From: Thermoanaerobaculum sp964488355
Lineage (GTDB): Bacteria > Acidobacteriota > Thermoanaerobaculia > Thermoanaerobaculales > Thermoanaerobaculaceae
Reading direction: 5' to 3'
Assembly (NCBI GenBank): GCA_964488355.1
Contig: CAZAUJ010000001.1
Location: 186,001 to 250,000, forward strand
Length of the DNA stretch: 64,000 bases
A program made the position numbers and the translations under genes. Position 1 is the stretch's first letter. Each line of letters begins with the position of its first letter. Positions 34,908 through 44,375 of the stretch are shown here, one piece after another. The notes below the pieces were generated by a model. It was not told the DNA's origin, made no database searches, and worked only from the letters and a program-made list of their open reading frames with translations.

Positions 34908-34932
34908 GCAGAACGACCTTAGGAGATGGGGG

Positions 34933-35019
34933 TGGTGCCGGAGGTGGGAGTCGAACCCACACGCCCGCGGGGGGCACGGGATTTTGAGTCCCGCGCGTCT
35001 GCCATTCCGCCACTCCGGC
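34933..35019 (-). tRNA. tRNA-Leu (anticodon CAA)
   Basis: An 87-nt class II tRNA with encoded CCA. The acceptor arms GCCGGAG and CTCCGGC pair fully; the D arm has GGCGGAATGGCAGAC; the anticodon arm is CGGGA-CTCAAAA-TCCCG, giving anticodon CAA; the long variable arm (GCCCCCCGCGGGC region) is typical of leucine tRNAs; the T arm is GTGGG-TTCGACT-CCCAC. It reads UUG codons. Confidence 0.97.
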
Positions 35020-35159
35020 GCGCCCACGCATTCTGCCCTAGCCCGCGTCCCCTGTCAACGAAGCTGGCACCCACCCCATCTGGGCGCCAAACCTCTGGCG
35101 ACCCCCTTTTTTCTGGTCAAGACGCCTATGCTGCATTCCTGCAAGGTTGACGTCTCCCT

Positions 35160-35345
35160 CCGCCACGTCGTTGCGAGGGGGCGAAGGTCCCGAAGCAATC
35201 TCGTTTTTCCGCCGGCAGCGGCAAACCCACGGATGGCTGGGATTGCTTCGCTTCGCTCGCAATGACGGCGCTGCGGCGTGCTTGCAGCGGCACCAGGGCC
35301 CTTCCGTCATTGCCAGGCGCCGAAGGCGCCGAAGTAACCTTGGTG
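35160..35345. repeat. Interspersed palindromic repeat, copy A (upstream of sat-cysC)
   Basis: Noncoding gap 35020-35400. It contains GTTGCGAGGGGGCGAAGG, GGATTGCTTCGCTTCGCTCG and CAATGACG, the motif set of widespread bacterial interspersed repeats (GTCATTGCGAGG...GCAATC). The core 35276-35312 is nearly identical to 37286-37322 (copy B) in the same orientation. Confidence 0.7.
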
Positions 35346-35372
35346 TCGCCGGGATGCGCAAGGTGCCAACGC

Positions 35373-35378
35373 TATAAT
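35373..35378 (+). promoter_or_regulatory. -10 box of sat-cysC
   Basis: A perfect TATAAT, 22 nt before the ATG, followed by GGAGGAGA as ribosome site. The -35 region is not clear, so the box is supported mainly by its match and position. Confidence 0.55.
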
Positions 35379-35400
35379 CGCTGCCCTCGGAGGAGACGGC

Positions 35401-37122
35401 ATGCCCACATCTTTGGTTCCACCCCACGGAGGCAACCTGGTCAACCTGCTGGTTTCCGCGCCGCGTCGGCAGGAGCTCATGCGCGAAAGCCTGCACTGGC
35501 CATCCTGGAACCTCACGCCCAGGCAACTTTGCGATTTCGAGCTCCTGGCCAACGGCGGCTTTTCCCCCCTCACCGGCTTCCTCGGCTCCGCCGACTGGCA
35601 GTCGGTTTTGCACACCATGCGCTTGGCTTGCGGGCTCCTTTGGCCCATCCCCGTGACCTTGGACGTGCCCGAAGAGCTGGCCAAGGAGCTGGGCCCTGGC
35701 AGCCACCTGCTGCTGCGCGATGCGGAAGAAGTGCCCCTCGGCGTGCTCCACGTGCGGGAGGTGTTCCAACCGGACAAAGAGGAGGAAGCGCGCGCCGTTT
35801 ACGGCACCACCGACCCGCAGCACCCGGGAGTGGCGGCGCTGGACCAAGCCCACCCCTGGTACGTAGCCGGCCCGGTGGAGGCGCTGCAGCTACCCACTCA
35901 CGACGATTTTCAACAGCTGCGCCTCGCGCCGCAACAAACGCGGGAGGTCTTTACGCGCTGGGGATGGAAAAAAGTCGTGGCCTTCCAGACCCGCAACCCC
36001 ATGCACCGCGCCCACGTGGAGCTGACCGTGCAGGCAGCCAAAGACACCGGAGCCTCCCTCCTCATTCACCCCGTGGTCGGGCTCACCAAACCCGGTGATG
36101 TGGACCACTACACCCGCGTGCGCTGCTACCAAGCCCTCCTTCCCCACTACCCCCCCGGCATGGCCACTCTGGCCCTTTTGCCCCTGGCCATGCGCCTGGC
36201 TGGCCCGCGGGAAGCGCTGTGGCACGCCATCATACGCAAGAACCACGGCTGCAGCCACTTCATCGTTGGCCGGGACCATGCCGGTCCCGGTGCGGATGCC
36301 AGCGGCCGGCCCTTTTACGAACCCTACGCCGCGCAAGAGCTGGTGCGCCAGCACCAGGACGAGCTGGGCGTGGCGATGGTGCCCTTCAAAAACATGGTGT
36401 ACGTTGAGGAGCTTGAGGGCTACGTGGAGGAGGACCGTGTGCCGCCGGGTAGCACCGTGCGCAGCCTCTCAGGCACCCAACTGCGTCGCCTGCTAGCGGA
36501 GGGCAAGCCCATCCCCAGCTGGTTCACCTACCCTGAGGTGGCGGCGGAGCTTCGCCGCACTTACCCCCCGCGTTCACAGCAAGGATTCACCGTGTTTTTC
36601 ACTGGGCTTTCCGGGTCGGGGAAATCCACCTTGGCGCGCATCCTGCAGGTCAAGCTGCTGGAAATTGGCGGCCGCTCCGTCACCCTGTTGGATGGCGATT
36701 TGGTGCGCAAGCACCTTTCCTCGGAGCTGGGTTTTTCCAAGCGCGATCGGGACATCAATATCCGCCGCATAGGATTCGTCGCGGCGGAAATTACCAAGGC
36801 GGGCGGTGTGGCCCTGTGCGCGCCCATTGCCCCCTACGACAGTGTGCGTCGGGAAATTCGCCGCGAGGTAAGCCGCCACGGCGGCTTCATCCTAGTTCAC
36901 GTGAGCACGCCGCTGGAGGTGTGCGAACAGCGGGACAGGAAAGGCCTTTACGCCAAAGCGAGGGCAGGCCTGATTCCCGAGTTCACCGGGATTTCCGACC
37001 CCTACGAGCCGCCCAGCGATGCGGAGCTGGTGCTGGACACCAGCCAGCTCACCGCCGGGGAGGCGGTGCACGAGATCCTCCTTTACCTGGAGCGGGAAGG
37101 CTACATCGCGGCAAAAGGCTAG
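35401..37122 (+). CDS. Sat-CysC: sulfate adenylyltransferase fused to adenylylsulfate kinase
   Basis: A 573-aa bifunctional enzyme. The N-terminal 390 residues are ATP sulfurylase: NGGFSPLTGFL, the HXXH loop QTRNPMHRAH (about 199-208), and FIVGRDHAGPG. The C-terminal 180 residues are APS kinase, with P-loop GLSGSGKST (about 402), LDGDLVRKHL, GFSKRDRDINIRR and the PYDSVR region. Together they turn sulfate and ATP into PAPS. The APS kinase P-loop is intact, unlike the decayed kinase domain of fungal sulfurylases. The ATG has GGAGGAGA upstream. No APS/PAPS reductase lies nearby, whereas a PAPS-dependent sulfotransferase is encoded at 44376-45224, so the PAPS may serve sulfation (inference). Repeats flank it on both sides. 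Confidence 0.95.
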   Translation: MPTSLVPPHGGNLVNLLVSAPRRQELMRESLHWPSWNLTPRQLCDFELLANGGFSPLTGFLGSADWQSVLHTMRLACGLLWPIPVTLDVPEELAKELGPGSHLLLRDAEEVPLGVLHVREVFQPDKEEEARAVYGTTDPQHPGVAALDQAHPWYVAGPVEALQLPTHDDFQQLRLAPQQTREVFTRWGWKKVVAFQTRNPMHRAHVELTVQAAKDTGASLLIHPVVGLTKPGDVDHYTRVRCYQALLPHYPPGMATLALLPLAMRLAGPREALWHAIIRKNHGCSHFIVGRDHAGPGADASGRPFYEPYAAQELVRQHQDELGVAMVPFKNMVYVEELEGYVEEDRVPPGSTVRSLSGTQLRRLLAEGKPIPSWFTYPEVAAELRRTYPPRSQQGFTVFFTGLSGSGKSTLARILQVKLLEIGGRSVTLLDGDLVRKHLSSELGFSKRDRDINIRRIGFVAAEITKAGGVALCAPIAPYDSVRREIRREVSRHGGFILVHVSTPLEVCEQRDRKGLYAKARAGLIPEFTGISDPYEPPSDAELVLDTSQLTAGEAVHEILLYLEREGYIAAKG

Positions 37123-37184
37123 CGGCCCCGCCCAAGGCTGGCAGCGGCAGGGACGCCCGTCCTTGCGAAGGGCCTGAAGCTCCT

Positions 37185-37365
37185 GTTTGTTATTGCGAGG
37201 GGCCGCAGGCGCCAAGGCATGCTCTCACAAGGCTGGCACCCCACCCCTCACGGGCGCATGGCTCGCTCGCAACCACGGGGTCGCCGCGTCCTTGCAGCGG
37301 AATGAGGGCCCTTCCCTCATTGCGAGGGCACCAAGTGCCCGCAGCCATCTCTAAGATTCAAATCC
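37185..37365. repeat. Interspersed palindromic repeat, copy B (downstream of sat-cysC)
   Basis: Contains TTATTGCGAGGGGCCGCAGG, GGCTCGCTCGCAA and CCTTCCCTCATTGCGAGGG, matching copy A in the same orientation with the core offset by 2010 bp. Partial repeat-like words continue to about 37435. No coding sequence is credible in 37123-37520. Confidence 0.65.
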
Positions 37366-37522
37366 CTGCACTGCCTCCCCCATCATGCTGGAATTGCTAC
37401 GCCTGCCGAAAGGGCTGGCAATCACCGGGGCACAACATTTTGCGAGCAGTCACAGGGCTCGACGCTTTCTCGCCTGGGAAGGCGGTGGCACGGCACGCTC
37501 CAAACGGCGGGTTCGCTCCCCC

Positions 37523-37554
37523 TTGACAACAGCTTGGCCTGATCGCATTATAGT
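37523..37554 (+). promoter_or_regulatory. Promoter of the 1731-aa surface protein
   Basis: TTGACA (37523-37528). The -10 could be CATTAT with 17-nt spacing (37546-37551) or the better-matching TATAGT at 37549-37554 with 20-nt spacing. It would give a leader of about 265 nt. Confidence 0.5.
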
Positions 37555-37555
37555 T

Positions 37556-37825
37556 GGTAACCTCGGAGTGGTGGGTGTCGTGTGGGGCCGAGGCCAGGAG
37601 GGACGCGAAGCCCGCAGAGACCGGCAACGGCTTTGACGGGCGGATGCGAGAACCGATGGCTTTCAGGACGGCGGGGACCAGCAACGGCCCCGACCGTGGC
37701 AACCAAGGAGGCAAAATGGAGGCAGGCAGCGCGGGTCGCGCGCCACCTAAGCCGTAGCCGCTTCACCAAACTCTACCGGAGCGTGTCGGAGTGAAAGAGC
37801 CAATAAGAAAGCGAGGAGGTAATTC
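37556..37825 (+). ncRNA. Long structured 5' leader, identity unknown
   Basis: The roughly 265-nt leader of the surface-protein gene is rich in pairing: CCTCGG (37561-37566) with CCGAGG (37588-37593); GCCCG (37610-37614) with CGGGC (37637-37641) enclosing CCG-GCAA-CGG (37621-37630); CGGGG with CCCCG near 37672-37692; GCGCG-GGT-CGCGC at 37729-37741. The piece GGGACGCGAAGCC resembles part of the c-di-GMP-I riboswitch core, but the other conserved blocks are absent, so that class is not claimed. No credible ORF is inside. The ribosome site GAGGAGGT is at 37813-37820. Confidence 0.4.
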
Positions 37826-40800
37826 ATGAAGAAAGCAAGCGTTCCATGGTTGATTCTGGGGCTTTTGGTGGTTTGGGCTGTGCCGGCGTTGGCTGCTGAC
37901 ACCCAGCCCTTCAAGCCCCAGATCATTTATCCGGAAAAGTTTGACGTTTCCAAGCCCTTGCGGGACGTGAAAGTGGGCAAGCCGGCGGAGATGGGCAAGC
38001 CGCGCGAGGTGGTTAACCGCACCATCCCCAAGGTCCAACCCGCTCCCAGCGGCCCCGATCGCACGCTGCAAAACTTCCCCGGCCAGCTGAGTACCCCAAA
38101 CCCGCTTCTTGCCTTCCAGGGCTTGGACAGCGACGATAACCAGAATGTTTTGGGCTTCCGCGTTATGCCGCCGGACACCGAGGGAGACGTGGGTCCCAAC
38201 CACTACTTCGAGTGGGTCAACCTGGTGTTCACCATTTACGACAAGACCACCGGCACCGCGGTGCTGGGGCCGTTGCCCGGCAACGCCTTCTGGACCGGCT
38301 TCGGTGGCCCGTGCGAGATCGACAACGACGGCGACCCCATCGTTCTTTACGACCACCTGGCCGACCGCTGGTTCGTACAGCAGTTCTCCACCACCTCCCC
38401 CTACCGCCTATGCTTTGCCCTTTCCCAAACCAACGACCCCACCGGAAGCTACTACCGTTGGGAGTACGTGTTCAGCAACAACAAGTTCCCTGACTACCCG
38501 AAAACCGGGGTGTGGCACGATGCGTATTACGTGGGCTTTAACCAGTTCCTCAACTTAAACAACTGGTCGGGCGCGGGTGCTTTAGCCCTGGAAAAGGCGG
38601 CCATGCTCGCGGGCAACCCCAACCCGGTGATGATTTACTTCGACCTGTATTCGGTCAACCCCGCCTTCGGCAACATGTTCCCTGCCCACCTGGAGGGGCC
38701 GATTAACGGGACACCCCCGGGGATCTTCGCGGAGTGGGATGATGCGACCTGGTTGGGCGATCCCACCGACACCGTGCGCATTTGGTACTTCACCCCGGAC
38801 TGGGGCAACCCATCCAATTCCACATTCGGCGTGGCCGGCCAGCCCAACGAGCTGGTGAGCGTGGCCGATGTGGACCCGGACATGTGCGCCTACAACCGCA
38901 ACTGCATCCCCCAGCAGGGCACCACGCAAAAGGTGGACGCTCTTTCCGACCGGTTGATGTACCGGATCCAGTACCGCGACTTCGGTACCTACCAAACGAT
39001 AGTCATGGGGCAAACGGTGGATGCGGATGGCACGGACCACGCGGGTGTGCACTGGCGGGAGCTGCGCAACACCGGGTCCGGCTGGTCCGAATACCAGGCG
39101 GGCACCTACGCCCCCGATGCCAACCACCGCTGGATGCCCTCGGTCGCCATGGATAGCGCCGGCAACATTTGCGTGGCCTACAGCATCTCTTCCAGCTCCA
39201 TGTACCCCTCCGCCGGCTACGCCTGCCGCCAGGTGAATGACCCGCCCGGCCAACTGGGCAACGAGGTTATTTACATGGTGGGTACTGGCTACCAGAGCGG
39301 AGGCAACCGCTGGGGCGACTACTCCACCCTCAGCCTGGACCCCACCGACCAGTGCACCTTCTGGGCGGCGGAAGAGTATGGCCGCGCTTCTGGCAGCTAT
39401 TTCTGGTCCACCTACGTGGCCAGCTTTAAGATGCCCAACTGCGTGGCCGGGCCCTCGGGCACGGTGCACGGTACGGTCACCAACTCGATCACCTCCTCAC
39501 CCATCCCCAACGCCCAGGTGACGGCGGTAGGCACGAACACCTACCAAACCACCACCAACAGCTCGGGGCAGTACTCCCTGTCCTTACCACCGGATACCTA
39601 CGACATCACCTTTTCCGCCTTTGGCTACAACAGCTACACGCAGACGGGCGTGGTGGTGAACGACCAGGATGACATCCTCCTTGACGTGCAACTTACCCCC
39701 ACCGCCACCGCCGATTTGGATGGCTTCGTCACCGGTCAAGCCCACGGATGGCCGTTGTATGCCAAGGTGGTGGTGAAGTACAGCGGCAACCCGGTGGCCG
39801 AGACCTTCACCAACCCCTTCAACGGCTACTACCTGTTCACTGGCCTTCCCGCCCTTGTCATCTACACCGTCGAGGTGACGCCGCAAATCCCCGGCTACCT
39901 GCCCGCCAGCGATACCATCAACCTGCCCACCAGCGGCATGACCAAAAATTTCGTGTTGGTGGATGACAACAGCGCTGAGTGGGTCCAGTGCGTCCTCATT
40001 GGCGGCCTCAACGAGAACTTTGAGGGCAGCTTCCCGCCGCCCGGCTGGAAGGTGGAGGTCTATAACAGCAACACCAACAACAACTGGCGGCGCAACGACC
40101 AGTGGGGTCGAAGCAACATCGTGCCCGGTGGCTCGGGTTACGCTGCGGGTGCGGACTCCGATGCAGCGGGTTCAGGCTCCGGCCCGTTCGACACCGCCCT
40201 CGTGAGCCCCTGGATTCAACTGCCCCCCGGCCGGGAGCTGGCCTTCGACCATTACTTCAACGCGTACTACGCCACCGACCGGGCCTACGTGGACATTTGC
40301 ACCACCCCCTGTGCCAGCTGGACCAACCTTTTGACGTTCGCTAGCGATAACTCGTTGCCGCAGACGGTGGACCTGTCGGCCTACGGCGGCCAGCTGGTGC
40401 GCATCCGCTTCCGCTACGTTTCCGGCAACTGGGCCTGGTACTGGTACATCGACAACGTGCGCACGCAGACACCGGCCGTCCCGCCACCGCCCCCAACCTC
40501 CCAGTGGGTGGAAAACTTCGATGGGACCACCCCGCCCAACCTGCCCATTAACTGGGCGCAAGTGGACGTGGACCCTAACGGAGAAGGAAATTGGGAAACA
40601 GCCAACCAAACCGTGCACCCCTCAGGCCAGCCTCCATATTCGGCGCCCAACTTGGTCTACTTCAACTCGTACACTGCGCCCTCGGGGAGGTCCACTCGCC
40701 TTTACAAGACCACTACCGAAACCATCCCGGCAGGGCAAACGGGCTTCGTGGGCTTCTGGATGTACCACGACACCGGTTTTTCCGGCGCAGCGGACCGCGT

Positions 40801-43021
40801 GCAGGTGCAGTACTCCACCGACGGCACCACCTGGGTCAACGCCGGCAACCCCATCAACCGCTACGACGGCACCACCGGCTGGAAGTACCACCAAGTGGAG
40901 CTCACCGGTGCCAGTGGAAGCGTGTACATCGGTCTTCTGGGAATTAGCGACTATGGCAACGACGTGCACGTAGACGATGTGGAGTTCCTGCTGGGCACCG
41001 GCGGAACCCCACCCATCCCCGACAATCCCACCCTCTCGTGCACCCCGGTGCCCGGTACCTTGGTGATGGGCTTCGTCACCGACCAGAACACCGGTTTGCC
41101 GGTGATCGGTGCCACGGTCACCAACAACGAAACCGGCAACAGCGGCACCAGCGTAGCCACCCCGATCGATGCCAACCTGAACGACGGCTTCTACTGGCTG
41201 TACGTGCCCCAGCCCGGCAACGGTCCAGCTACCCGTACCTTCACCGCCACCAAGACCGGCTACGGCCCGGCTAACGCCAGCGCCGTGCTACCGCCCAACA
41301 CCACCTACCAAATCAATTTCGCTCTGCCTTCCGGCTGGCTGGTGGTGAGCCCCACCGCCCTGTTCTCGCGCCTGTACACCGGTCAGGACGAGCACCAGAA
41401 CCTGAACCTCACCAACCAGGGCGGCATGCCGGTGAATTACTCCCTGTTCGTCATCCCGCAAGCCAACACCTGGCCGCACTTGTCGCCGGTACAGCAGGGC
41501 CAGGGCGCTTCCGGCCCCTCTTCCATCGGTCGCGCGCCCTTCGTCCAGCCGCCGGCTTACGGCAAGATCGTGCCGCCGGCGCTCACCAGCGTGGAAGCCT
41601 ACGGGGTGGATGTCTACCCCGGCTCCCAGCTCAAGTACTGGCCGGATATCACCGTGCCGGGTACGGCGACCAATGTGGGCTCTGATACCAACGACGACTT
41701 TGGTGGCGATTTCATCCTGGGCGACTTCTCCAAGCTCTACGTGTTGGATTACAGCAACAACCAGCTGGCCTACCTGGACACTGCCACCGCTGTCCGTACG
41801 GTGGTGGGCCCGGCGGTGCCTTCCGCCGGTCACCAGTGGACGGGTATGACGGCGGCGCTCAACGGCACCGTCTACGCCAGCGCTAGCGATTGCTCCAGCT
41901 CCACCCTCTACACCATTGATAAGAACACCGGCACGGCGACTCTCATTGGGACCATCACCAACGCCCCCTGCGCCATCAACCTGGCCATTGACCAGGCAGG
42001 CCAGTGGCTGTACGCCGTGGACATCGTCAACGATAACCTGGTGCGCATTGACCCGGCTACCGCCGCCGGCACCATCGTCGGCCCGGTCGGCATCGATGCC
42101 AACTACGCGCAAGGCATGGACTTCGACGAGCTGACCGGCACCCTCTACTGGGCGGCCTACAGCAGCTCCGGCGAGCTGCGGGTACTGGATACCACCACCG
42201 GTGCGTCCACCTTGGTGGGTGCGCTCCCCGGTGGGGCGGAAGTTGACGCGCTGGCCATCAAGAGCTTCGCTGGCGGCGTGTGCTGGCTCACCCTCACACC
42301 GGATACGGGCAGTGTGCCCGCCAACAGCAGCGTGGTGGTGGATGCTCACTTCCAAGCCACAAGCACCTGCCCGCCGCTTTACGGCTCGCAGCGGGCCACC
42401 ATCACTGTGATACACGACTCCGCTTACCCCGTGACCAACCCCTCGGTCTGCTTCTACCGGGCCTTCAACGACGTGCCACAGGGTCACCAGTTCGACAAGT
42501 ACATCCATGCCCTCGGCGGCGCCGGTATCACCCAGGGCAGCGGCGGTAACTTCCAGCCTGCGGTGAACATCACCCGCTCGGTGATGGCTCGCTGGCTCCT
42601 GCTGGCTCGCTACGGCAACACGTACGCGCCGCCACCGTGCATCACCAGCCCCTTTGCCGATGTGGACTGCGAGAGCACACCCAACGCCGACTGGATCGTG
42701 GATGCTTTCAACAAGGGCATCACCAGCGGTTGCGGTTCGGGCCTATACTGCCCCAGCAACCCAGTCAAGCGCAATCAGATGTCCGTGTTCCTGCTCAAGG
42801 CGAAGGCCCCCAACCCCTCCACCTACACGCCACCGGCGTGCACCGGTATTTTCAACGACGTTCCCTGCCCCGGAACCTTTGCCGACTGGATCGAGGACCT
42901 CTATAACCAGGGTGTCACCTCCGGTTGTGGCGGCGGCAACTTCTGCCCCGGCAACTACGTGACGCGCGGCCACATGTCCGTGTTCGTGGTGAAGAACTGG
43001 AGCATCCCCACCTGCCCGTAA
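37826..43021 (+). CDS. Large secreted multidomain protein with C-terminal Cys-type SLH repeats
   Basis: A 1731-aa protein with a signal peptide (MKKASVPWLILGLLVVWAVPALA). Approximate order: beta-rich N-terminal region (90-540) resembling a propeller, carboxypeptidase-regulatory-like domains (541-720), two MAM/choice-of-anchor-like beta sandwiches (729-1055), another regulatory-like domain (1075-1170), a second propeller-like region (1258-1480), and three SLH-like repeats (1541-1731). The repeats read FNDVP...GITQGSG, then SGCGSGLYCPS and SGCGGGNFCPG, with two cysteines where SLH domains usually have GDGTFRP. No catalytic motif was found; adhesion or scaffold function is likely. GAGGAGGT precedes the ATG and a strong terminator follows. 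Confidence 0.85.
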   Translation: MKKASVPWLILGLLVVWAVPALAADTQPFKPQIIYPEKFDVSKPLRDVKVGKPAEMGKPREVVNRTIPKVQPAPSGPDRTLQNFPGQLSTPNPLLAFQGLDSDDNQNVLGFRVMPPDTEGDVGPNHYFEWVNLVFTIYDKTTGTAVLGPLPGNAFWTGFGGPCEIDNDGDPIVLYDHLADRWFVQQFSTTSPYRLCFALSQTNDPTGSYYRWEYVFSNNKFPDYPKTGVWHDAYYVGFNQFLNLNNWSGAGALALEKAAMLAGNPNPVMIYFDLYSVNPAFGNMFPAHLEGPINGTPPGIFAEWDDATWLGDPTDTVRIWYFTPDWGNPSNSTFGVAGQPNELVSVADVDPDMCAYNRNCIPQQGTTQKVDALSDRLMYRIQYRDFGTYQTIVMGQTVDADGTDHAGVHWRELRNTGSGWSEYQAGTYAPDANHRWMPSVAMDSAGNICVAYSISSSSMYPSAGYACRQVNDPPGQLGNEVIYMVGTGYQSGGNRWGDYSTLSLDPTDQCTFWAAEEYGRASGSYFWSTYVASFKMPNCVAGPSGTVHGTVTNSITSSPIPNAQVTAVGTNTYQTTTNSSGQYSLSLPPDTYDITFSAFGYNSYTQTGVVVNDQDDILLDVQLTPTATADLDGFVTGQAHGWPLYAKVVVKYSGNPVAETFTNPFNGYYLFTGLPALVIYTVEVTPQIPGYLPASDTINLPTSGMTKNFVLVDDNSAEWVQCVLIGGLNENFEGSFPPPGWKVEVYNSNTNNNWRRNDQWGRSNIVPGGSGYAAGADSDAAGSGSGPFDTALVSPWIQLPPGRELAFDHYFNAYYATDRAYVDICTTPCASWTNLLTFASDNSLPQTVDLSAYGGQLVRIRFRYVSGNWAWYWYIDNVRTQTPAVPPPPPTSQWVENFDGTTPPNLPINWAQVDVDPNGEGNWETANQTVHPSGQPPYSAPNLVYFNSYTAPSGRSTRLYKTTTETIPAGQTGFVGFWMYHDTGFSGAADRVQVQYSTDGTTWVNAGNPINRYDGTTGWKYHQVELTGASGSVYIGLLGISDYGNDVHVDDVEFLLGTGGTPPIPDNPTLSCTPVPGTLVMGFVTDQNTGLPVIGATVTNNETGNSGTSVATPIDANLNDGFYWLYVPQPGNGPATRTFTATKTGYGPANASAVLPPNTTYQINFALPSGWLVVSPTALFSRLYTGQDEHQNLNLTNQGGMPVNYSLFVIPQANTWPHLSPVQQGQGASGPSSIGRAPFVQPPAYGKIVPPALTSVEAYGVDVYPGSQLKYWPDITVPGTATNVGSDTNDDFGGDFILGDFSKLYVLDYSNNQLAYLDTATAVRTVVGPAVPSAGHQWTGMTAALNGTVYASASDCSSSTLYTIDKNTGTATLIGTITNAPCAINLAIDQAGQWLYAVDIVNDNLVRIDPATAAGTIVGPVGIDANYAQGMDFDELTGTLYWAAYSSSGELRVLDTTTGASTLVGALPGGAEVDALAIKSFAGGVCWLTLTPDTGSVPANSSVVVDAHFQATSTCPPLYGSQRATITVIHDSAYPVTNPSVCFYRAFNDVPQGHQFDKYIHALGGAGITQGSGGNFQPAVNITRSVMARWLLLARYGNTYAPPPCITSPFADVDCESTPNADWIVDAFNKGITSGCGSGLYCPSNPVKRNQMSVFLLKAKAPNPSTYTPPACTGIFNDVPCPGTFADWIEDLYNQGVTSGCGGGNFCPGNYVTRGHMSVFVVKNWSIPTCP

Positions 43022-43045
43022 GGGCAAAGCTCACGCTCTTTGTCC

Positions 43046-43075
43046 AGGCCGGGCCGAAAGGCCCGGCCTTTTTTT
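43046..43075 (+). terminator. Rho-independent terminator after the surface protein
   Basis: AGGCCGGGCC pairs with GGCCCGGCCT around a GAAA loop, followed by seven T. The rest of the gap to 43293 holds nothing recognisable. Confidence 0.95.
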
Positions 43076-43293
43076 GGTGCTTTCGTCGTCTTCAGGGCTG
43101 GAAACCAGGCGAAACCAAGTCCTCGGCACGTCCGCCATCTTCGGGTGGCTGGCATCCTGCAGCATCAGCCTAACCTTCGGGAAAAGCCTGCTAGCCGGCC
43201 CCCGCGGAATCCTTCCATACCAGCCGTAAAAGGGTCTAGGGTCACTGCAATGTGGCCGGGAGCCACGAAGGCCCCGAGAGCGCACCCGCAGCC

Positions 43294-44355
43294 TTACTGG
43301 TGGCCCTCCCGGCGAGCCCGCACCAACGCTTGGGTGTCGGCCAGCAGCTGGCCCATCCGATGGTGCCAGGTGTGCTGTCGCAGCACGCGCTGGCGAGCCC
43401 GCTGGCCCATGGTTGCCAGGGCCACGGGGTCGGCAAGCAGCTTCTTGGCTGCCCTCACCGCCTCGCCTGCCGTTTCGAAGGTCACGACCTCTTCACCCGG
43501 TTGGAAGAACGCCTCCACCGAGGGGCAGTCCTCTACCAACACCGGCGTGCCGCAAGCAGCAGCCATGAACGCCCGTGGGGTGATGCGCCGGGGCGCCGGG
43601 GAGGCGTCGGGGAGGTCGTCCACGGTGGCTACCTCTAGCGCCAGCTGCGAGCGGTTGAAGGCCTGGCAAAGAGCTTGGGTGCTCAGAAGGGGTCCCATGG
43701 GGGGCACGGCCCAGCGCCCTTCACCTTGGTGGGTGAAAACGGCCACCTGGAGCTGTTCGGCCAAGGCGGAGACCAGCTGGGCTCGCCAGGGCGTCCACTT
43801 GCCGATAAAAACCACGTCCCACTGCTTGTGCAGGGACAAGGGTTTGAATGCCTCCGGATCCGCCGCCAAATCCAAACGTCGAGCGGCAATCCCGGCAGCG
43901 TGGTACGCGGCCAGCGATTGAAAATCCTGCGTGTAAAAGAGGTCGAAGTGAGGCGCAATGGCCAGCGACGCTGGCAAAGCTTGAGGATCGGAAAGGGCAA
44001 CGCCGGCAAAAACCGTGGACGGCGCAAACCGGCCTCGCTGTTCGGGCGGGAGAAAAAGCCCTCCCCCGAGACAAAGGACCACCTGCGGTTGGAGGTCAAG
44101 TGCCTGGCTCACGGCGGCCTCCGGCACTGCCAGGGGTGCGGCGCCCCCCGTGGGGCGCACGCCGGGAAAGCTCAAAGGATCAATGACCGACACCGCAGCC
44201 AGCGCCCCCAGCGCCTTGAGAGGACCTTCCAGATTGTTGGCAAAAGGCTGCCGGCTTACGTTGGCAAATACCACCACCCGCCACCTCTGGCCCGTGACCT
44301 CACCCTGGGCAGGCTGTTGGTGCCCAGGTTGGGCTTCCCTCACGCGCTCGTCCAT
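43294..44355 (-). CDS. Glycosyltransferase (CgeB-like, GT-B fold)
   Basis: A 353-aa protein beginning MDERVREAQPGHQQP. The N-terminal half shows WRVVVFANVSRQPF and VLCLGGGLFLPP; the C-terminal half has WDVVFIGKWTPWRAQL and TPRAFMAAACGTPVLVEDC, with a following EEVVTFETAGEAVRAAKKLL, the nucleotide-sugar binding end of GT1/GT4-type enzymes and the CgeB family. It most likely adds a sugar in the cytoplasm to a surface glycan. The ATG at 44355 has GGGGAG upstream; the frame is open far beyond but that extension is antisense-like low-complexity sequence. It follows the sulfotransferase by 20 bp and is last in the protease-sulfotransferase-glycosyltransferase operon. Confidence 0.75.
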   Translation of the reverse strand: MDERVREAQPGHQQPAQGEVTGQRWRVVVFANVSRQPFANNLEGPLKALGALAAVSVIDPLSFPGVRPTGGAAPLAVPEAAVSQALDLQPQVVLCLGGGLFLPPEQRGRFAPSTVFAGVALSDPQALPASLAIAPHFDLFYTQDFQSLAAYHAAGIAARRLDLAADPEAFKPLSLHKQWDVVFIGKWTPWRAQLVSALAEQLQVAVFTHQGEGRWAVPPMGPLLSTQALCQAFNRSQLALEVATVDDLPDASPAPRRITPRAFMAAACGTPVLVEDCPSVEAFFQPGEEVVTFETAGEAVRAAKKLLADPVALATMGQRARQRVLRQHTWHHRMGQLLADTQALVRARREGHQ

Positions 44356-44375
44356 GCTCCCCACCTGCACGGGCG

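Noticed and set aside
34896..35027. AddB start at 35027
   Set aside because: The extension translates the tRNA-Leu gene.
37556..37825. A confident c-di-GMP-I riboswitch call
   Set aside because: Only one short motif fits; the GGCAAACC block, GNRA loop position and closing stem were not found.
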